Part shown: positions 7,541 through 16,698 of the stretch, piece after piece
How positions within the stretch are numbered: the stretch's first letter is position 1
Layout of the letters: every line of letters starts with the position of its first letter
DNA from: Gemmobacter sp. 24YEA27
GTDB lineage: Bacteria; Pseudomonadota; Alphaproteobacteria; Rhodobacterales; Rhodobacteraceae
Reading direction: 5' to 3'
NCBI RefSeq assembly: GCF_030052995.1
Contig: NZ_JASJPW010000003.1
Location: forward strand, 134,346-198,345
DNA length: 64,000 nt
Program-made: the position numbers and the translations under genes
Notes under the pieces: model-generated
The model's database searches: none
What the model was told of the DNA's origin: nothing
What the model saw: the letters and a program-made list of their open reading frames with translations, nothing else

Positions 7541-9366
7541 CACCGTAATTCCGCCATTTGTTTCAATGCGGTAGAGGCGGGGGCGGTGGCGGTCGTGGTC
7601 GCTTCGATTGTGCCCCCTTCGGGCGTGGTGGCGGTGGTGATGTCGTCGCCCTCTGTCTTGCAGACCCCATCTGCGGGGGCGAATGGCGCGTCTTTTGGCG
7701 TGAGAATTGTCAGCCGTTTCTCTGCCGCGCTCGCGGATCGGGCAAAGCTCTCTTCGCCGGTGACGGCGACATCGAAGAGGCAGGCCTCATGCAGGAAGGG
7801 ATGACTGACCCCCCCGCAAAGGCTTTGCGCGAGGTCGGCAGCCATTTGCGCCGGCGCCTCATAGGGGAAACTGCGGTCGGTGAAATCCGCCGTTCCCTCG
7901 TCATCCGCATAAGAGAACAGCGATTCCTCATCGCTCACCCGCCAGCCGTCGACAAAGCCCGCAAGCTGTGTGGCATCACCGGCCAAAGCCAGGGCGCCGT
8001 CACGGCCGGACAGATCATTTGCAGCATCGCCATCATCCAGCCCCAAAAGCCCGCGCCGCGAGGGGTCGGCCCGACGCCATTGCACTGAAAAATCCAGATA
8101 TCCCGCGTGGCGGTCGACCCAGAGCGTCGAGAGATCGGGCCAGATCAGCACCACATGTTTCATCTCATCGCCTTCGCGCCAGAGGCCAAGCGCGCCGCCT
8201 TCCGGCAGGTCATAGCGCAGGGTCTCGCCCGGTCCGGCCAGGGCCCCATCGATGCGCAGGCTGCCATCTGCCAGAACCTGGATCACCACGCCACCGGCGC
8301 GGATCGCAAAACCGGTGATCGCGCTGACGGACCGACTGTCCCTCCAGGGCTGAATCCTGGCCTGCAACTCCTGGCCTGCGACCCCCGTAGCCAGCACGAA
8401 TTCGCCCACAGCCTGGGTGGAAAAGCCGGTGCCGTCAAAGGTCAGGAAATGTGGCTCGCCAATGCCACTGGCGCTGCCTTTGCCGCCGTTTCCGGCACCG
8501 TCGGGTCCGGCCGGGCCATTGCTGCTGTGCCAGTTCTCATCCGGGTCCAGATCGATCCTGCGATTGCCCTCCGGGTCGATATATTCGTGCGAACCATCGG
8601 CATGTTCGATCTCGCGCGAGCCGTCCGGCCCGGCCAGTTCGATGTCGCCATTCGGGTCGTAATGCGACATCCAGCCATCGCCCATATCGAAGAACCGGTC
8701 GATATTGCCGTCATTGTCGCGATACCAGCTGTCGCGCGACCCATCCTCGCGCGGGGCATCGCCGTGCCAGTGGCCGGTGTCGTCCCAGTAATCGTATGAG
8801 CCGTCGCCATGGCTGACAGAGCCGCGGAAGCCGCTCTCCCAGCTCTTGCCGCCCCCCGGAGAGGCGCCGTAATTCGCGCCACCTCCCGTGCCACCAGCCG
8901 GGGGTGATATGGTATGCGTTCCCGGGCCGATCGGCTCCAGCCTGACCGGGCCCGGCTTCGGACTGGGCCCGCGCGCCAGGATCAGCCGATCCGCGCCGGC
9001 GCGCTCGCCGCGGGCCAGTTTCAAAAGCGCCGATGTCCGGCTTTGCACCGGCGGCGCCGCGCGCAGGCCAAGGTCGGCGCGTGGGGGGAGGGCGTTGCCA
9101 TCGGGACCAACCGGCACGGTCAGTGGCCAGTTCAGCGGGTCATTCCAGTCTGTCTCGGGAAGGGGATCGGGTTGAGCCGCAGGCAGAGAGGCAGGTTGCG
9201 GCGCTGTCGACATGGCCGGCTCTGCCGGGGCGGGCTGCGTCACCCCTGGAGTTGCAGGTTCCGCCGAGGGCGGAGCGGTCCGTGACCCGTAATGCCACAG
9301 GCCACCACCACCCGCCGCCAGCAGCAGAGCCACCACTCCGGTCAGCGTCCAGGTCTGGCGGTTCAT
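7540..9366 (-). CDS. Exported protein with von Willebrand factor type D domain
   Basis: 608 residues, starting at an ATG preceded by GAGGAGGCCGGA. Residues 1-25 are a signal or membrane anchor (TWTLTGVVALLLAAGGG). A Pro/Ala linker follows, then a Gly-rich stretch, then a hydrophilic region rich in Asp, Gly, His and Trp with repeated DGS/DGN units (GSYDYWDD, DGSRDSWYRDNDG, DGSREIEHADGSHEYIDPEG). From about residue 320 lies a VWD domain: GEPHFLTFDGTGFST, GEFVLATG and RGLLGLDDGDAANDLSG. VWD domains occur in secreted or surface proteins and mediate assembly or adhesion. It is the third gene of a minus-strand set encoding exported proteins. The function is unknown; a surface or adhesive role is inferred. 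Confidence 0.75.
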   Translation of the reverse strand: MNRQTWTLTGVVALLLAAGGGGLWHYGSRTAPPSAEPATPGVTQPAPAEPAMSTAPQPASLPAAQPDPLPETDWNDPLNWPLTVPVGPDGNALPPRADLGLRAAPPVQSRTSALLKLARGERAGADRLILARGPSPKPGPVRLEPIGPGTHTISPPAGGTGGGANYGASPGGGKSWESGFRGSVSHGDGSYDYWDDTGHWHGDAPREDGSRDSWYRDNDGNIDRFFDMGDGWMSHYDPNGDIELAGPDGSREIEHADGSHEYIDPEGNRRIDLDPDENWHSSNGPAGPDGAGNGGKGSASGIGEPHFLTFDGTGFSTQAVGEFVLATGVAGQELQARIQPWRDSRSVSAITGFAIRAGGVVIQVLADGSLRIDGALAGPGETLRYDLPEGGALGLWREGDEMKHVVLIWPDLSTLWVDRHAGYLDFSVQWRRADPSRRGLLGLDDGDAANDLSGRDGALALAGDATQLAGFVDGWRVSDEESLFSYADDEGTADFTDRSFPYEAPAQMAADLAQSLCGGVSHPFLHEACLFDVAVTGEESFARSASAAEKRLTILTPKDAPFAPADGVCKTEGDDITTATTPEGGTIEATTTATAPASTALKQMAELR

Positions 9367-9376
9367 TCCGGCCTCC

Positions 9377-9952
9377 TCACTTCGTGCAGTCGATATAGGT
9401 GAAGCCGTCGCATTTCCCGGCGACACATTCCTTGCCGGTCGCAAGCGTGATGCTGTGGCCGACATTCTCTTCGATCTGCCAGGCCGAAGCCCCGGCAAAG
9501 CCCTGGGAGGAGCAGAACCGATCCGCCGATGCCTCGCCGCATTGCGCCGCGAATTCATAGCACCAGTCGAGCCGGATCCCGTTGAAAGCGGGCGCCTCAA
9601 ACCGGGTCGTGACAGCTGGCTCGGGGTCTGCCACGGCGCCGGGATTGCCTTCACAGGCGATATATTCAAAAGTGCCGCAATCATCGGCCTCGCAGAGCCG
9701 GCCATCGCTGATCAGCATGGTCGGCTCGCCGAGCGGCCCCGGCTTTTCGCCGAAATCCACGGCTTCGGCGTAATCGTTCAGGACGCAAAAGCGGTCGGCG
9801 GCGGGTTTGCCACATTCAGCGCCCCAGTTGTAGCACCAGTCGAGCAGTGTGCCATTGATCCGGGGCAGCTCGAATACCTGTGATTGCGCAAAGCCTGCCT
9901 GTGGAAGGGCAGCCAGCACGAGGCACAGCACCTCCAGAGAGATGCGTTTCAT
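9377..9952 (-). CDS. Exported protein with two Cys-rich repeats
   Basis: 191 residues with a clear signal peptide (VLCLVLAALPQAGFAQS, cleavage after AQS or AFA-like site near residue 23). The mature part is a tandem duplication. Each copy contains LDWCY, then CG-x(3)-ADRFC, then a GxxCxxxxCxxFxYIxC ending. The first copy spans roughly residues 28-98 and the second 117-189, with a short acidic Pro-containing linker. The conserved cysteines suggest disulfides formed in the periplasm or outside the cell. It lies one base after the DUF6636-like gene stop and 10 bases before the VWD gene, so the three probably form one operon. I do not recognise a named family. Confidence 0.7.
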   Translation of the reverse strand: MKRISLEVLCLVLAALPQAGFAQSQVFELPRINGTLLDWCYNWGAECGKPAADRFCVLNDYAEAVDFGEKPGPLGEPTMLISDGRLCEADDCGTFEYIACEGNPGAVADPEPAVTTRFEAPAFNGIRLDWCYEFAAQCGEASADRFCSSQGFAGASAWQIEENVGHSITLATGKECVAGKCDGFTYIDCTK

Positions 9953-9953
9953 A

Positions 9954-10418
9954 TCAATGCACCTCGATCTTCGCCTTGCTGATGAAGAACCCGTGCCCCG
10001 CCCGCGAACTGCAGGTCAGCCCGGTTTTTGATGACAGGCAGGTAAAGGGTCCCTCCGACCAGCTGTTGCCGTAGTCCAGCGGCTGATCGAGCGAACAACA
10101 GCCCTGTTCGCCCGGCTCGTTAATCCGCTTTGCCCTGGTTTTCGCGCCAAGGATCACTGTGACATAGCTCGGCTCGACCCGGTCGCATTGCAGTTCGGCC
10201 TGACCATCGGCACTTTCATAAACCGAAGTGCCGCCCGCCGGGATATAGATGCAGCCGATATTCCCCGATGGCGTGACGAAAATGACCTCGCCATCCGGCC
10301 CGCTGCTCAGCCTCTGGGTTTCGGCCCGTGCCGCGCCTGGGATCATGACCGCCAGAGCCAGCGTTGCGCTCAGCGCCAGGGCTGCAACCCGGCCCCGGAC
10401 AGGAATATAAAATGCCAT
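9954..10418 (-). CDS. Exported DUF6636-like protein
   Basis: 154 residues. The ATG at 10418 is chosen because GGAGGATCTG lies directly upstream; an in-frame ATG at 10430 is inside that site. A signal peptide (AALALSATLALAVMIPGAARA) is followed by FVTPSGNIGCIY, QCDR, PSYVTVILG, EQGCCSLDQPLDYGNSW and GPFTCLSS-x-TGLTC, ending GHGFFISKA. This is the conserved layout of DUF6636 secreted proteins, with six cysteines. No biochemical role is established for the family to my knowledge. It is the first gene of the exported-protein operon. Confidence 0.75.
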   Translation of the reverse strand: MAFYIPVRGRVAALALSATLALAVMIPGAARAETQRLSSGPDGEVIFVTPSGNIGCIYIPAGGTSVYESADGQAELQCDRVEPSYVTVILGAKTRAKRINEPGEQGCCSLDQPLDYGNSWSEGPFTCLSSKTGLTCSSRAGHGFFISKAKIEVH

Positions 10419-10590
10419 CAGATCCTCCATTTCGCCTCGGCCCCAGCTAGCGACAGGCTTTTGTGGAAATCCTCCCCCGTTCGGGTAGGATGATGGAATT
10501 CCAGACCCGCAAACGGCCCGCCCTGCGAGAATGTCACCGTGAAGCGCGCCGGGATTGTGTCGCCGCGGATTTCCAGGTCGGGAGACCTTG
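10419..10590. promoter_or_regulatory. Divergent promoter region between the exported-protein operon and the LuxR gene
   Basis: 172 bases separate two divergent starts, so both promoters must lie here. I see no long palindrome. The arrangement makes the LuxR-type protein a candidate regulator of the exported-protein operon. Confidence 0.4.
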
Positions 10591-11700
10591 ATGACCAGTG
10601 CCGTTGCCGAACTGCCCGAGGTTGTGGCCCGCTTCTATGCGGCGGCGCTGAATTCCGACCTTTGGGCAGAAGCGCTGGATCTGATCACCCAGGCCTTCAA
10701 TGCGCGCGGTGCCATTCTGCCCGCCGCGACCTTTGTGAAAGGTGCCCTGCCGCATTCAAAGGGGATGGAGCCGGTGCTGCAGCAGTTCTTCGAGGAGAAC
10801 TGGCATCTGTGCGATGCCCGTACCATCGCCGCACAGCGCTATGTCAGCGCGCATGAGGTGGTGACAGATCAGCTTTTGTTTTCCAGGGCAGAGATCGACC
10901 GCAGCCGCTATTATGCCGGTTTCGCGCGGTCTGCCGGGGTGCCCTGGTTCTGTGCCGCGTCCCTGGCTATAGACCCGACCCGTAATTATGTCGCGCTCTC
11001 GTTGCAGCGAACCGAGGCGCAGGGCCTTTTTGACGATCATGACCTGGCAAAACTCGCGCAGCTCCTGCCGCATCTGCGCAATGCGGCCGACCTTGCGCGC
11101 AAGGTGGCCCATGTCCGGGCCGGTGGCATTTTGCAGGGGCTTGACCAGGCGGGCACGCCGGCGCTGATCGTGAACGGCTGGGGGAAGGTGCTGTTTTCCA
11201 ACGGTTGTTTCGACCGTCTGTCGCATAGCGCGCTCCGGGTCAGTGCGGGGCGTCTGGTGGCCAGTGACCCCGGCCGCCAGTCGGCGCTGGCCGGGATGAT
11301 CGATGCCGCCGCACAGTCGAGCCTGTCCCTCGGTCACAACCCTGGCCCCCTGATGCTGCCCGGCGATGAGGGCGTCGCGCCGCTGATCCTGCGTGCCGCA
11401 CCCTATCATGGGGCGATGATCGGGGCCTTTGGCGTGGAAGGGGCGCTCCTGACGCTGGTGGATCTTTCCGCCACGCCGCAGACCTCAGCCGCGGCTTTGC
11501 GCGCGGTGTTCGATCTGACCCCGCGCGAGGCGCAGGTCATGGCGCTGATCGGGCATGGCCACGACCTCGACCGGATCGCGGGCCTGTTGCGGGTCTCGCG
11601 CGAGACGGTGCGGTTTCACCTCAAGGCGATCCTCGGGAAAACCGGCGCCCATCGGCAAAGCGAGGTCGCGGCGCTCGCGCTGCGGATTGGTCCGGGCTGA
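10591..11700 (+). CDS. LuxR-family transcriptional regulator
   Basis: 369 residues from the ATG preceded by CGGGAGACCTTG. The last 60 residues form a LuxR/FixJ helix-turn-helix: LTPREAQVMALIGHGHDLDRIA then RVSRETVRFHLKAILGKTG. The N-terminal 300 residues are not a classic autoinducer-binding or receiver domain. They resemble the PAS/GAF-like sensory region of orphan LuxR regulators common in alphaproteobacteria. It is divergent from the exported-protein operon and stands alone on its strand, so local control of that operon is plausible. The ligand is unknown. Confidence 0.75.
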   Translation: MTSAVAELPEVVARFYAAALNSDLWAEALDLITQAFNARGAILPAATFVKGALPHSKGMEPVLQQFFEENWHLCDARTIAAQRYVSAHEVVTDQLLFSRAEIDRSRYYAGFARSAGVPWFCAASLAIDPTRNYVALSLQRTEAQGLFDDHDLAKLAQLLPHLRNAADLARKVAHVRAGGILQGLDQAGTPALIVNGWGKVLFSNGCFDRLSHSALRVSAGRLVASDPGRQSALAGMIDAAAQSSLSLGHNPGPLMLPGDEGVAPLILRAAPYHGAMIGAFGVEGALLTLVDLSATPQTSAAALRAVFDLTPREAQVMALIGHGHDLDRIAGLLRVSRETVRFHLKAILGKTGAHRQSEVAALALRIGPG

Positions 11701-11708
11701 TCCCTGGG

Positions 11709-12724
11709 TCAGGCCTGTTTCACCGCAAGGCGGGCAAGGCCAGGCGGCTGCCCCGTTGCGCGTTTGAAGGCGCGGCTGAAGGCGGCCTGTGAACTGTAGC
11801 CCAGACGATGCGCCGCCTCTTCGATCCCGATCCCGCCCTGTGCGATCCATTGCCCGGCCAGCCGCATCCGCAGATCGGTGATATAGCGGATCGGCGTCAG
11901 GCCGGTCACCGCGAGGAACCGTTCGGCAAAGACCGAGCGCGAGGCGCCCATCTCATGGGCCATCGTGGCGACCGTCCAGGCCCGCCCCGGATCGCGGTGC
12001 AAAGCCAGCAGCACCCGGCCAAGTTTCGGATCGCGCAAAGCCTCGACCCAGCCCGAGGCGCTGCCGCAGCCGCTTTCGACCCAGCCCCGGATGATCGAGG
12101 CCGCGACCACATCGGCGAGCCGCGCAAGGATGCCGGCAAAGCCCGCGCGCCGGGTGCGGGCCTCACGCTCCATAGCCTCCAGTACCGGAAGGATTTCGGG
12201 CTGACGGTCGGCAAGCTGGCTCAGCTGCATCACCTCGGGCATCATGCCGATCAGCGGCAGCATGGTGCCAAGATCAAGATCCATACAGCCGCTGAACAGG
12301 ATCACATCCTGGCTGCGGCAGGCCGCCTGATCGCAGCTTTTGATCTCATCCACCGCGTCACAGATCGGCGCGCTGGCGAAATCGGCAAGGTCGCGCAGCG
12401 GCGCCCCGGCTGTGAGACCAGCGCATGTCCGGTGCCGCGTGGCAGGAAAACCGCATCGCCACAGCCAATGTGGCGCGGCGTGCCGTCGATCACCAGCCAG
12501 GCCTCGCCCCGCGCGACGAAATGCAGCTGCGCCTTGCCCGGCGCGCCGCCGAAGCCGATGCCAAAAGGGGCCGACAGCTGCATCCGGCGATAGCTGATGC
12601 CATTGAGCCGCATGCCCATCAACAGCTCGCTCATCATATCAGGGGTGCTGGTGCCGGCCATCGGCAGCGTGGCATTCGGGGATCGGTCGAGCATGTCGGA
12701 CGCCTGATCAAAAATTGCGGACAT
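11709..12724 (-). CDS. AraC-family regulator with N-terminal cupin (frame broken)
   Basis: About 338 residues with one base restored near 12408. The N-terminal part has the cupin-type ligand domain (APFGIGFGGAPGKAQLHFVARGEAWL, then GCGDAVFLPRGTGHAL). The C-terminal part has two AraC helix-turn-helix motifs (WTVATMAHEMGASRSVFAERF and EEAAHRLGYSSQAAFSRAFKR). ATG 12724 or ATG 12745 could be the start; neither has a good ribosome site. The gene diverges from an MFS permease only about 60 bases away, a usual layout for an AraC regulator and its exporter or importer target. Confidence 0.75.
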
Positions 12725-12787
12725 GCCATCATAGATCGTCCGCATCAGGAAGGATAGACCACCAGTCCCGACTGACCTTCGAAAGCT

Positions 12788-13988
12788 TTGACAGATGCAC
12801 GGATCGCTCACCCTCCCGCCGGCCCCGACCGGATCACCCCGCGCTGGTGCGCCGTCTACGCGCTGTGCGTCGGCGTCTTTGGCCTGATCACCGCCGAATT
12901 CCTGCCGATGAGCCTGCTTACACCCATGGCAGAGGACCTGCAGATCAGCGAGGGCCTGGCCGGCCAGGGCGTGACGGCGACCGCAGTGGTCGCGCTTTTC
13001 ACCGGACTTTTGATCGCAACGCTGACGCGGGGAATAGACCGGCGGCATGTGCTGCTGAGCTTTTCGGTCCTGCTGGTCGTGTCGAACCTTCTGGTGGCGA
13101 CCGCGCTTAATTTCCCGACCCTGCTGGCCGGGCGGCTTTTGCTTGGCGTGGCGATTGGCGGGTTCTGGACCATGTCGGCCGCGACCGCGATGCGGCTGGT
13201 GCCGGGGCGGATGTGCCAAAAGCGCTGTCGCTGATCTTTGCCGGCGTCTCGCTGGCGACGGTTGTGTCGACACCGCTGGGCAGCTGGCTTGGCGCACTGG
13301 TCGGCTGGCGCGCGGTGTTCCTCTGGTCGGCAGGGTTCGGTGCCATCGGGCTTTTGCTGCAATGGCGGACCCTGCCCGCGATGGCCGCGACCGGAAGCGC
13401 AAGCATCGGCACTATCTTCCGCGTTCTGTTGCGCTCGGGCGTCTGGCAGGGGATCTTCTGCGTCACCCTGGTCTTCACCGGCCAGTTCGCGCTTTTCACC
13501 TTTATCCGGCCGTTTATCGAGACCGCGCTCGGCGCGAGTGTCGGCTGGCTCACGACCTTTCTGCTGGGCTTTGGTGTGGCGAATTTCATCGGGACATTGC
13601 TGGCCGGGCCGCTTCTGAAACGCAGTGTCAGCTTCACGCTTTTTGCCATGCCACTGATCGCCGGGGTCTGCGCGCTGGTTCTGTCGGGCCTTCATACTGC
13701 ATCGCTGCTGAGTCTTGCGCTGATCGCGCTCTGGGGCATGGCCTTTGGCGGGGTGCCGGTGGCCTGGACGACCTGGAACACGCGGATCGCGCCGGATGAC
13801 GCCGAAAGCGCCGGGGGCTGATCGTGGCCGCGATCCAGTTCGCCATCGCGCTTGGTGCGGCAAGTGGCGGCGTTATTTACGACACGACCGGGGCGAACGG
13901 AGTCTATGCTTTCGGCGGGGTGCTGCTGGTTCTTGCCGGTCTGCTGATCGCGCTCGGTGTCCGCGCCCCGGCTGCGGCGCCTGCCTGA
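12788..13988 (+). CDS. MFS transporter of the arabinose-efflux-permease type (frame broken twice)
   Basis: About 400 residues with one G restored at each of two G-runs, near 13205 and 13815. Reading across gives CVGVFGLITAEFLPMSLLTP at the first membrane segment, the family-typical LLAGRLLLGVAIGGFWTMSA, then RLVPGADVPKALSL at the first break and ESAGGLIVAAIQFAIALG at the second. These are hallmarks of the YdhP/NepI-like drug or nucleoside exporters. The start is uncertain: the open frame begins with TTG, and an ATG at 12795 is in another frame. The adjacent divergent AraC regulator probably controls it. Confidence 0.75.
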
Positions 13989-14364
13989 ACATGCGTGGTG
14001 CCGGGGGTCTGATCCCGGCACCCGTCCAGCACAGGGGCCGCGCGGGCAGCTGCGGGCCAATGCATCACAGTACTCTATGCCGGGGCAGCTTCCCGGCCGC
14101 CGCAAACAGAAAATCCTGCCTGCCTGAATGCCCGGCTTTGGTCTCTGCACTGCGGCACCGACCCTGTATTTGAAATCAAATACCCGTGCCGACAGCTATA
14201 TTCATCGCATCAAAGCGGCACTGACCCGCAGCGCCCCCACGCCCGCAATTTTCAGCCGAGGCAAGATGTCTTTCCTCTTGGCAATGAGGCCAGGCCCGGG
14301 GCTCTGTCGGGTTGCGAAATGTCGCGCCTGAGCCCCCTGTTCTGCCTCAACCCCGGACCTTAAG
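13989..14364. other. Non-coding leader with a palindrome
   Basis: 376 bases with no gene that I can support. The distal half is GC-rich and unremarkable. The half next to the monooxygenase contains the 18-bp palindrome listed separately and is the probable promoter region. Confidence 0.5.
14166..14183. promoter_or_regulatory. Candidate operator, 8-2-8 palindrome
   Basis: GTATTTGA-AA-TCAAATAC is a perfect inverted repeat standing out in a GC-rich region about 180 bases upstream of the flavin monooxygenase start. Its distance leaves room for a long leader. A GntR-, LysR- or TetR-type repressor or activator could bind it; none is encoded next to it. Confidence 0.45.
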
Positions 14365-15750
14365 ATGACCAAGAGACTGATTTTCAATGCCTTCTGCATG
14401 AATGCCCTGTCGCATGTCTATCATGGCTACTGGCGCCATCCCGATAGTCGTCAGGTCGATTTCAACGACCTGAAGGTCTGGACTGATCTCGCCCGGCTGC
14501 TGGAAGAGGCGCGGTTTGACGGGCTGTTTCTGGCCGATGTGCTGGGCGTCGATCCGGTCTATGACAACAGCCGCGACATCTATATCGAACAGGGCATACA
14601 TTTCCCCTCAAATGATCCGTCAATCCTGGTGGGCGCGCTGGCGGCTGCGACCGAACATCTTGGGCTGATGTTCACCTCGTCGATCATCCAGGCGCATCCG
14701 GTCGAATTCGCCCGCCGCGTCTCGACGCTGGACCATTACACGAAAGGCCGCGTCGGCTGGAACATCGTCACTTCGGCCAATAAGGCCTCGGCGGATCTCT
14801 TCGGCCATGACGGGCTTACGCGGCATGATGATCGCTATGCCTGGGCGCAGGATTATGTCGAGGCCACCTATAAGCTTTGGGAAGGCTCCTGGCAGGAGGG
14901 CGCGCTGCTGAAAGACCGGTCGGCGGGCCGTTTCGCCGATCCGGCCCTGGTGCATGACATTCATCACCAGGGGCCGCGCTACCGTATCAAGGGCGTGCAT
15001 AGTTCGACTCCTTCGCCGCAGCGCACGCCGTTTCTGGTCCAGGCCGGCTCATCGCCCAGCGGGCGCGCCTTTGCCGCCGCCCATGCCGAGGCGACTTTTA
15101 TCGTGGCCCTGACGCCGGATGGCGCGCGGCGGGCGATTTCGGATATCAACAGCCAGTTGCCCGCCCATGGCCGCGCGCCCGGCGATATCCTGTTCTTCCA
15201 GGGGCTGTCTTTCGTGATCGGCTCGACCGATGAAGAGGCGCAGCGCAAGGCGCGCGAAGCCGATGACTGGGTGAATTTCGACGCGCTCTCGGCCCATGTC
15301 GGGCGGGATCTGGGCGTGGATTTCGCAAGGCTGGACCCAGATCAGCCGGTGCGCGAGCTGAAGATCGAAGGGCTGCAGGGCTTCACCACCTTTGTCGAAG
15401 AGGCCAATCCCGGCAAGGTGGTGCGGCTGCGCGATCTGAGCACGGCGATGAGCTATAATGGCCGCATCATCGGCTCGCCCGAGACCATCGCGGACCGGCT
15501 GGCGGAATGGCGTGACGCCGGGATTGATGGGGTGAATATCGCTTATCAGACCCTGCCGGGCAGCTTTGCCGATTTCGCGCAACATGTGATGCCGGTCCTG
15601 CGCCAGCGCGGGCTGGCGCAAAGCGATTATGCGCCCGGCACCTTGCGCGAAAAGCTCTTTCCCGGCCGGGATGCGCAGCTTGGCCCTGGTCATCCGGCGG
15701 CCGCGCATCGCGTCGCGGAGGTCAGCGATCCGGAACTGCTGCCGGCGTGA
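14365..15750 (+). CDS. FMN-dependent monooxygenase, NtaA/SnaA/DszA family
   Basis: 461 residues with the bacterial-luciferase-like TIM barrel of the nitrilotriacetate monooxygenase subfamily. Typical stretches are FDGLFLADVLG, the substrate/FMN segment GRVGWNIVTSANKASADLFG, PQRTPFLVQAGSSPSGRAFAA and a C-terminal ETIADRLAEW. These enzymes use reduced FMN from a partner reductase to oxidise C-S, C-N or aromatic substrates. The length equals the family norm. The FMN-reductase-like gene near 0.7-1.2 kb could supply the flavin, although it is not adjacent. No transporter is next to it. Family is secure, substrate not. Confidence 0.85.
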   Translation: MTKRLIFNAFCMNALSHVYHGYWRHPDSRQVDFNDLKVWTDLARLLEEARFDGLFLADVLGVDPVYDNSRDIYIEQGIHFPSNDPSILVGALAAATEHLGLMFTSSIIQAHPVEFARRVSTLDHYTKGRVGWNIVTSANKASADLFGHDGLTRHDDRYAWAQDYVEATYKLWEGSWQEGALLKDRSAGRFADPALVHDIHHQGPRYRIKGVHSSTPSPQRTPFLVQAGSSPSGRAFAAAHAEATFIVALTPDGARRAISDINSQLPAHGRAPGDILFFQGLSFVIGSTDEEAQRKAREADDWVNFDALSAHVGRDLGVDFARLDPDQPVRELKIEGLQGFTTFVEEANPGKVVRLRDLSTAMSYNGRIIGSPETIADRLAEWRDAGIDGVNIAYQTLPGSFADFAQHVMPVLRQRGLAQSDYAPGTLREKLFPGRDAQLGPGHPAAAHRVAEVSDPELLPA

Positions 15751-15766
15751 GATGCCGGGGGCAGGG

Positions 15767-15788
15767 CCGGGGGTGGGCCTCCCCCCGG
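15767..15788. terminator. GC hairpin between convergent genes
   Basis: CCGGGGG pairs with CCCCCGG around an eight-base loop in the 56-base gap between the monooxygenase and the convergent oxidoreductase. It lacks a T-run, so it is a weak or Rho-assisted terminator candidate. Confidence 0.4.
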
Positions 15789-15806
15789 TGGCTCATCCTC
15801 CGGATC

Positions 15807-16694
15807 TCACCCCTCGGGCCAGACCAGCGAGCGATGGATCTGCGCCCCGGCCCAGGCGCCATCGCCCACCGCCAGCGAAACCGAATGCGGCGCGCGGGCG
15901 GTATCGCCACAGGCAAAGACACCGGGAATGGTGGTCTCCTTGCTGTCGCCGGTGAGGATCTGGCGCCCCATCGGCGTCTCGGTCATCGCGCAGCCAAAGT
16001 CCTCGGCCAAAGGGCTGGCCGGTGAGGTGCGCGTCGCGGTGAAGAGCCCGGCAAATTGCAGCACCCGGCCATCTGTCAGTTCAAGATCGGCATGTCCGGA
16101 AAGGCGGGCAACCGGGGTCGTCTCGATCTCTGCACCGCGCCGCGCCAGATCCGCGCGCGCGGCCGCATCGGGCGCGTAAAGGCCCTGGGTCAGAAAGGTG
16201 ACCGCGCCCCATTCCGGCAGCAACTGCGCCTGATGCAGTGACATCGGCCCGGTGGCGATCACACCGATCCGGCCCTGGTCAAGCTCATAGCCATGGCAAT
16301 AGGGGCAGTGAAACACCGATTTGCCCCAGCGTTCTGCAAGTCCCGGGATCTCGGGGAGCTGATCTTTCACACCGCTGGCAAACAGCAGGCGCCGGCCCTG
16401 GACGGGATCTCCCGCCGCGAGGTCAACCTGGAAGCCATCGCGCTGGCCAGAGACGCCGCAGGCCTCGTTCCTGATCCAGGTCAGGGGAGGATAGGCCAGC
16501 AGCTGGTCGCGCGCCTGTGACCAGATTAGCGCCGGGTCGACCCCATCCTGGCCCAGAAACCCGTGTGACTGGCCGGCAAAGCGGTTGCGCCTTTCGCCCG
16601 CGTCGACCACCGTCACTTTGCGGCGCGCGCGCAGCAGTTGCAGGGCGGCTGCCATTCCGGCGTAGCTGCCCCCGATCACGATCACATCCTGCAT
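15807..16694 (-). CDS. NAD(P)/FAD-dependent oxidoreductase, thioredoxin-reductase-like
   Basis: 295 residues. The N-terminus has the FAD-binding VIGGSYAGMAAALQLLRA, residues 130-133 are CPYC, the redox pair of thioredoxin-reductase-like proteins, and the C-terminal FAD motif is VFACGDTARAP. An NAD(P)-binding segment lies between (RIGVIATGP), although its usual glycine-rich pattern is weakened. The gene follows an Rrf2-type regulator with only four bases between, so the two form an operon. Proteins of this kind act on small disulfide or nitro/thiol substrates rather than on thioredoxin itself. The start at 16694 excludes an unrelated upstream extension. Confidence 0.8.
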   Translation of the reverse strand: MQDVIVIGGSYAGMAAALQLLRARRKVTVVDAGERRNRFAGQSHGFLGQDGVDPALIWSQARDQLLAYPPLTWIRNEACGVSGQRDGFQVDLAAGDPVQGRRLLFASGVKDQLPEIPGLAERWGKSVFHCPYCHGYELDQGRIGVIATGPMSLHQAQLLPEWGAVTFLTQGLYAPDAAARADLARRGAEIETTPVARLSGHADLELTDGRVLQFAGLFTATRTSPASPLAEDFGCAMTETPMGRQILTGDSKETTIPGVFACGDTARAPHSVSLAVGDGAWAGAQIHRSLVWPEG

Positions 16695-16698
16695 CTTT

